DNA of 64,000 nucleotides, taken from assembly GCA_027923505.1 (NCBI GenBank), contig BROI01000008.1:124001-188000 (forward strand), read 5' to 3'. Below, in pieces: positions 61,944 through 64,000 of this stretch. The position numbers and the translations under genes were made by a program. The notes below the pieces were generated by a model. That model saw only the letters and a list, made by a program, of their open reading frames with translations, made no database searches and was not told the origin of the DNA. Positions within the stretch are counted from its first letter, which is position 1; the number at the start of each line of letters is the position of its first letter. This stretch comes from Mayamaea pseudoterrestris (taxonomy: Eukaryota; Bacillariophyta; Bacillariophyceae; Sellaphorales; Sellaphoraceae).

Positions 61944-62286
61944 CGTATGCTTTTAATGATTGTGCAAATGCAAAGTTTCCTTTGTGATGATGAAGAAAAG
62001 AGCTGTGCCACGCCTGTTACGGACTTATTGATATGCAAGCGTGCGCTGCGTTGCCTACAAGATTTTGCCATGGCAATGACGGAAGGGCGAGGCTGTCTTC
62101 GGCATCATCAACGTCATCAAATTCATGTCGTACCACTACTTCATGCGTCACAACACGTTTCACGCGATGAGTCACTCGCTCATCGATATTCGATGCGCAA
62201 CCATGAGCTGCCAGAATGTCATACTAGTAGTTTCAAGAGGCATTAAACATTCTCTATTACAATAATCCACTGTTCTTTTTTCAATC
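61944..62286. other. Divergent promoter region ACSBG / lumen pentapeptide protein
   Basis: About 340 bp between divergent start codons. I see no repeat, motif family member or further gene in it. Confidence 0.4.
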
Positions 62287-63033
62287 ATGACCTTTGCTCG
62301 GTGCACACTCATGTTCTTAGCATTCTTGGTGCTCGAAATTCAAGCATTCTCCACTTTGGCTGCTACTCGCACCACGAAGCAACAATCATCTTCATGCAAA
62401 TCTCTAATCACGTTATCAGCCGTCGAGGATGAAAATCATATTCCTTTTATTAAGCAAATGCGATATGCGTTTGCTGCAACAACCCTCGGGCTATCATTAA
62501 TGTCAGCACCTGCAATGTCCCTTGCAGACGGAAGTACTAAGGAATTCAAACTACCACCCATTGATCGCGAAGACAAGAACCGATGTGTTCTTCAGGGAAG
62601 CAGCATGGGTCAGGCAAATGCAGCACGAGACAAGCTATACGATTTACGTCTATGTCAACTCGGTGGACAAGATGCGTCAGGTTTGGACTTGTCGGGAGTC
62701 ATTATGAGTCGAACTGACGTCTCAAAGGCAAAGTTTGTCGAAGCGTATTTTAGTAAGGGATATCTACATGACTCCAACTTTGATGGAGCCGACTTTACAA
62801 ATGCTATTGTTGATCGAGCGTCATTCTCGGGGTCCACATTGCGCGGCACCATCTTTAAAAACTCGGTGCTGACAGGCACATCCTTTGAAAACGCCAATGT
62901 TGAGGGAGCCGACTTCACGGAAGCAGCGCTTGGAGACTTTGATATAAAGAGTCTTTGCCGAAACCCAACACTCAAGGGAGAAAACCCAACGACTGGCGAA
63001 GACACACGAATGTCTGTTGGATGCCGGAACTAA
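62287..63033 (+). CDS. Thylakoid-lumen pentapeptide-repeat protein
   Basis: The 248-residue precursor starts with an ER-type signal peptide (CTLMFLAFLVLEIQA) ending at the Ala20-Phe21 motif that marks import into secondary red plastids. A Ser/Thr/Lys-rich transit region follows, then a second hydrophobic signal (AFAATTLGLSLMSAPAMSLA, cut after Ala80) for the thylakoid lumen. The mature part has pentapeptide repeats at about 131-215 (GLDLS, GVIMS, GADFT, GTSFE, NANVE, GADFT), which form a right-handed four-sided helix. It ends in CRNPTLKGENPTTGEDTR, a tail also found in lumenal pentapeptide proteins of plants such as the TL15/TL20.3 group. The molecular role of those proteins is unknown. First ATG used; intronless. 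Confidence 0.85.
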   Translation: MTFARCTLMFLAFLVLEIQAFSTLAATRTTKQQSSSCKSLITLSAVEDENHIPFIKQMRYAFAATTLGLSLMSAPAMSLADGSTKEFKLPPIDREDKNRCVLQGSSMGQANAARDKLYDLRLCQLGGQDASGLDLSGVIMSRTDVSKAKFVEAYFSKGYLHDSNFDGADFTNAIVDRASFSGSTLRGTIFKNSVLTGTSFENANVEGADFTEAALGDFDIKSLCRNPTLKGENPTTGEDTRMSVGCRN

Positions 63034-63347
63034 ATAATGACGTTGAGGGTACGCGGTTGCTAAAAATTTAAATGAGCTAGCTAATCATGATTTGTATGGT
63101 AACACACACTATCCTGCCTAATCATCGTACGTAATAGTTTAGGAGTATGTACCGGCATAATACCAACTTAGCAAGCGAAAGAAAAGGTTACTGTAGCATT
63201 CTGGGCCGCTGCGGTGCGGAAGGCGCAGCTCACGAATCGACGCTGATGACGTACGTGCGCGCCATCAAAATGATCCGTTTCATCCCATTTTTTCTTTGAC
63301 GCTATTCTCATCTTTTGCTTCGTCCATCATTGCCGCAACTTATTTAC
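63034..63347. other. Promoter region between the two lumen-protein genes
   Basis: 314 bp. It contains TGACGT at 63,038-63,043 and at 63,247-63,252, the second inside TGATGACGTACGTGC. TGACGT is the core of the CO2/cAMP-responsive elements known from a diatom carbonic anhydrase promoter; two matches in this length are only suggestive. Confidence 0.4.
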
Positions 63348-63968
63348 ATGACTAACATGATACAAAGGCTAATCAGAGTGTTGGTGTTAATCGGAGGGTT
63401 ATCTTCGAGTGCGTTTCATGTGCAACCTTCGAGAACTAATGTAAACATTCACCGTCTCGCCGCGCAGTCTTCCGATGATTCAACAATTGGCATATCAAGG
63501 AGCGATGCAATTATGAAGGGCGTTTTGGACAGCATAATTACTGGATCATTATTGTTGGCAAGCCCAAGCATGTCCAGAGCAGATGTCGCAGATGGTAACG
63601 TTCTTCCCCAAGGAGCTGCTCAATTTAGTCGCGTGCTCCGACTCAAGAGCGACCTCCAAGGTGTAAAGAGGCGAGTCGTCACTGGTGGTGAACTCATTGG
63701 AAAACCCGAATGGGACAATATAAGTCGATTTCTTCGAACAGCATACAGTACTGGCGACGATATGAAGGCTGTTGCTGGTGGTGTTGCGGATCCCGAAAGA
63801 AAACGACGAGCGTTAACTGATGTCGATCTCGTTCGGCAGTACGCGCAAGCAGGTGAAATTCCAGTTTCCAAAAAGTCTCCAGAGGGCCTGGTTCCAGTGC
63901 TTGAGAAGATGAGTGCCCTAGTCGACGACTTTTTAGATGCTCTGAGCGACATTCCGGACGAAATCTAA
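63348..63968 (+). CDS. Thylakoid-lumen protein, PsbQ/Psb31-like helical bundle (putative)
   Basis: The 206-residue precursor has a signal peptide (LIRVLVLIGGLSSSA) with Ala22-Phe23 at the cleavage point, a Ser/Arg-containing transit part, and a second hydrophobic segment (IITGSLLLASPSMSRA, cut about Ala78). This is the plastid-then-lumen route of diatoms. The mature part of about 128 residues is predicted by eye to be mainly helical (QFSRVLRLKSDLQGVKRRV, WDNISRFLRTAYSTGDDMK, VPVLEKMSALVDDFLDALSD) and ends in DIPDEI. Size and helix pattern recall lumenal four-helix photosystem II extrinsic proteins (PsbQ family, diatom Psb31), but I cannot confirm orthology. The ATG at 63,348 is the first real start; the frame is open a few codons further up without an ATG. 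It follows another lumen-protein gene in the same direction. Confidence 0.7.
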   Translation: MTNMIQRLIRVLVLIGGLSSSAFHVQPSRTNVNIHRLAAQSSDDSTIGISRSDAIMKGVLDSIITGSLLLASPSMSRADVADGNVLPQGAAQFSRVLRLKSDLQGVKRRVVTGGELIGKPEWDNISRFLRTAYSTGDDMKAVAGGVADPERKRRALTDVDLVRQYAQAGEIPVSKKSPEGLVPVLEKMSALVDDFLDALSDIPDEI

Positions 63969-64000
63969 AACGGATGGTCGGTCGAGTGAAGGTCGAAGGC

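Overview
The window looks like nuclear DNA of a photosynthetic stramenopile, most likely a diatom (Phaeodactylum-like). Four things point there. Two genes at the right end encode thylakoid-lumen proteins with a signal peptide, an Ala-Phe plastid-entry motif and a second lumen signal, which is the import route of secondary red plastids. Genes are compact, with none to two short GT-AG introns. The LTR element is a Ty1/Copia type like those abundant in diatoms. The conserved genes are plainly eukaryotic. The species call is inference.

Layout. Bases 1-20,112 are one satellite array of 169-bp units (about 119 copies, running off the left edge). Bases 20,113-31,848 are a second satellite with a 352-bp dimeric unit (180 + 172 bp, about 33 copies), joined directly to the first. 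A structure with 130-bp direct terminal repeats (31,849-32,346) sits at the array edge, followed by a short unique stretch. A young, broken Copia retrotransposon (32,916-40,667) follows, with near-identical LTRs, a 5-bp target duplication, and a second small element nested in its gag region.

From 40.8 kb to the right end the window is a dense housekeeping region on both strands: SGNH/GDSL hydrolase (+), RluA-type pseudouridine synthase (-), mitochondrial Rieske protein (+), VMA12-like V-ATPase assembly factor (+), DNA polymerase epsilon subunit B (-), TRDMT1/DNMT2 tRNA methyltransferase (+), AFG2-type double AAA ATPase (+), glucose-6-phosphate isomerase (-), RNase H2 subunit A (+), TRM10 tRNA methyltransferase (+), PEX12 peroxin (+), bubblegum-type acyl-CoA synthetase (-), and two thylakoid-lumen proteins (+). 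These serve separate processes (tRNA/rRNA modification, replication and repair, respiration, peroxisome and lipid metabolism, photosynthesis) and are not an operon.

The most striking signals outside genes are these: a 19-bp palindrome repeated every 169 bp through array 1; stop-start (ATGA) tiled reading frames in the same array; a 2,464-bp (7 x 352) internal duplication in array 2; a palindrome centred on TACCGGTA in four promoter regions; and a 50-bp minisatellite with a 14-bp palindrome in front of TRM10.
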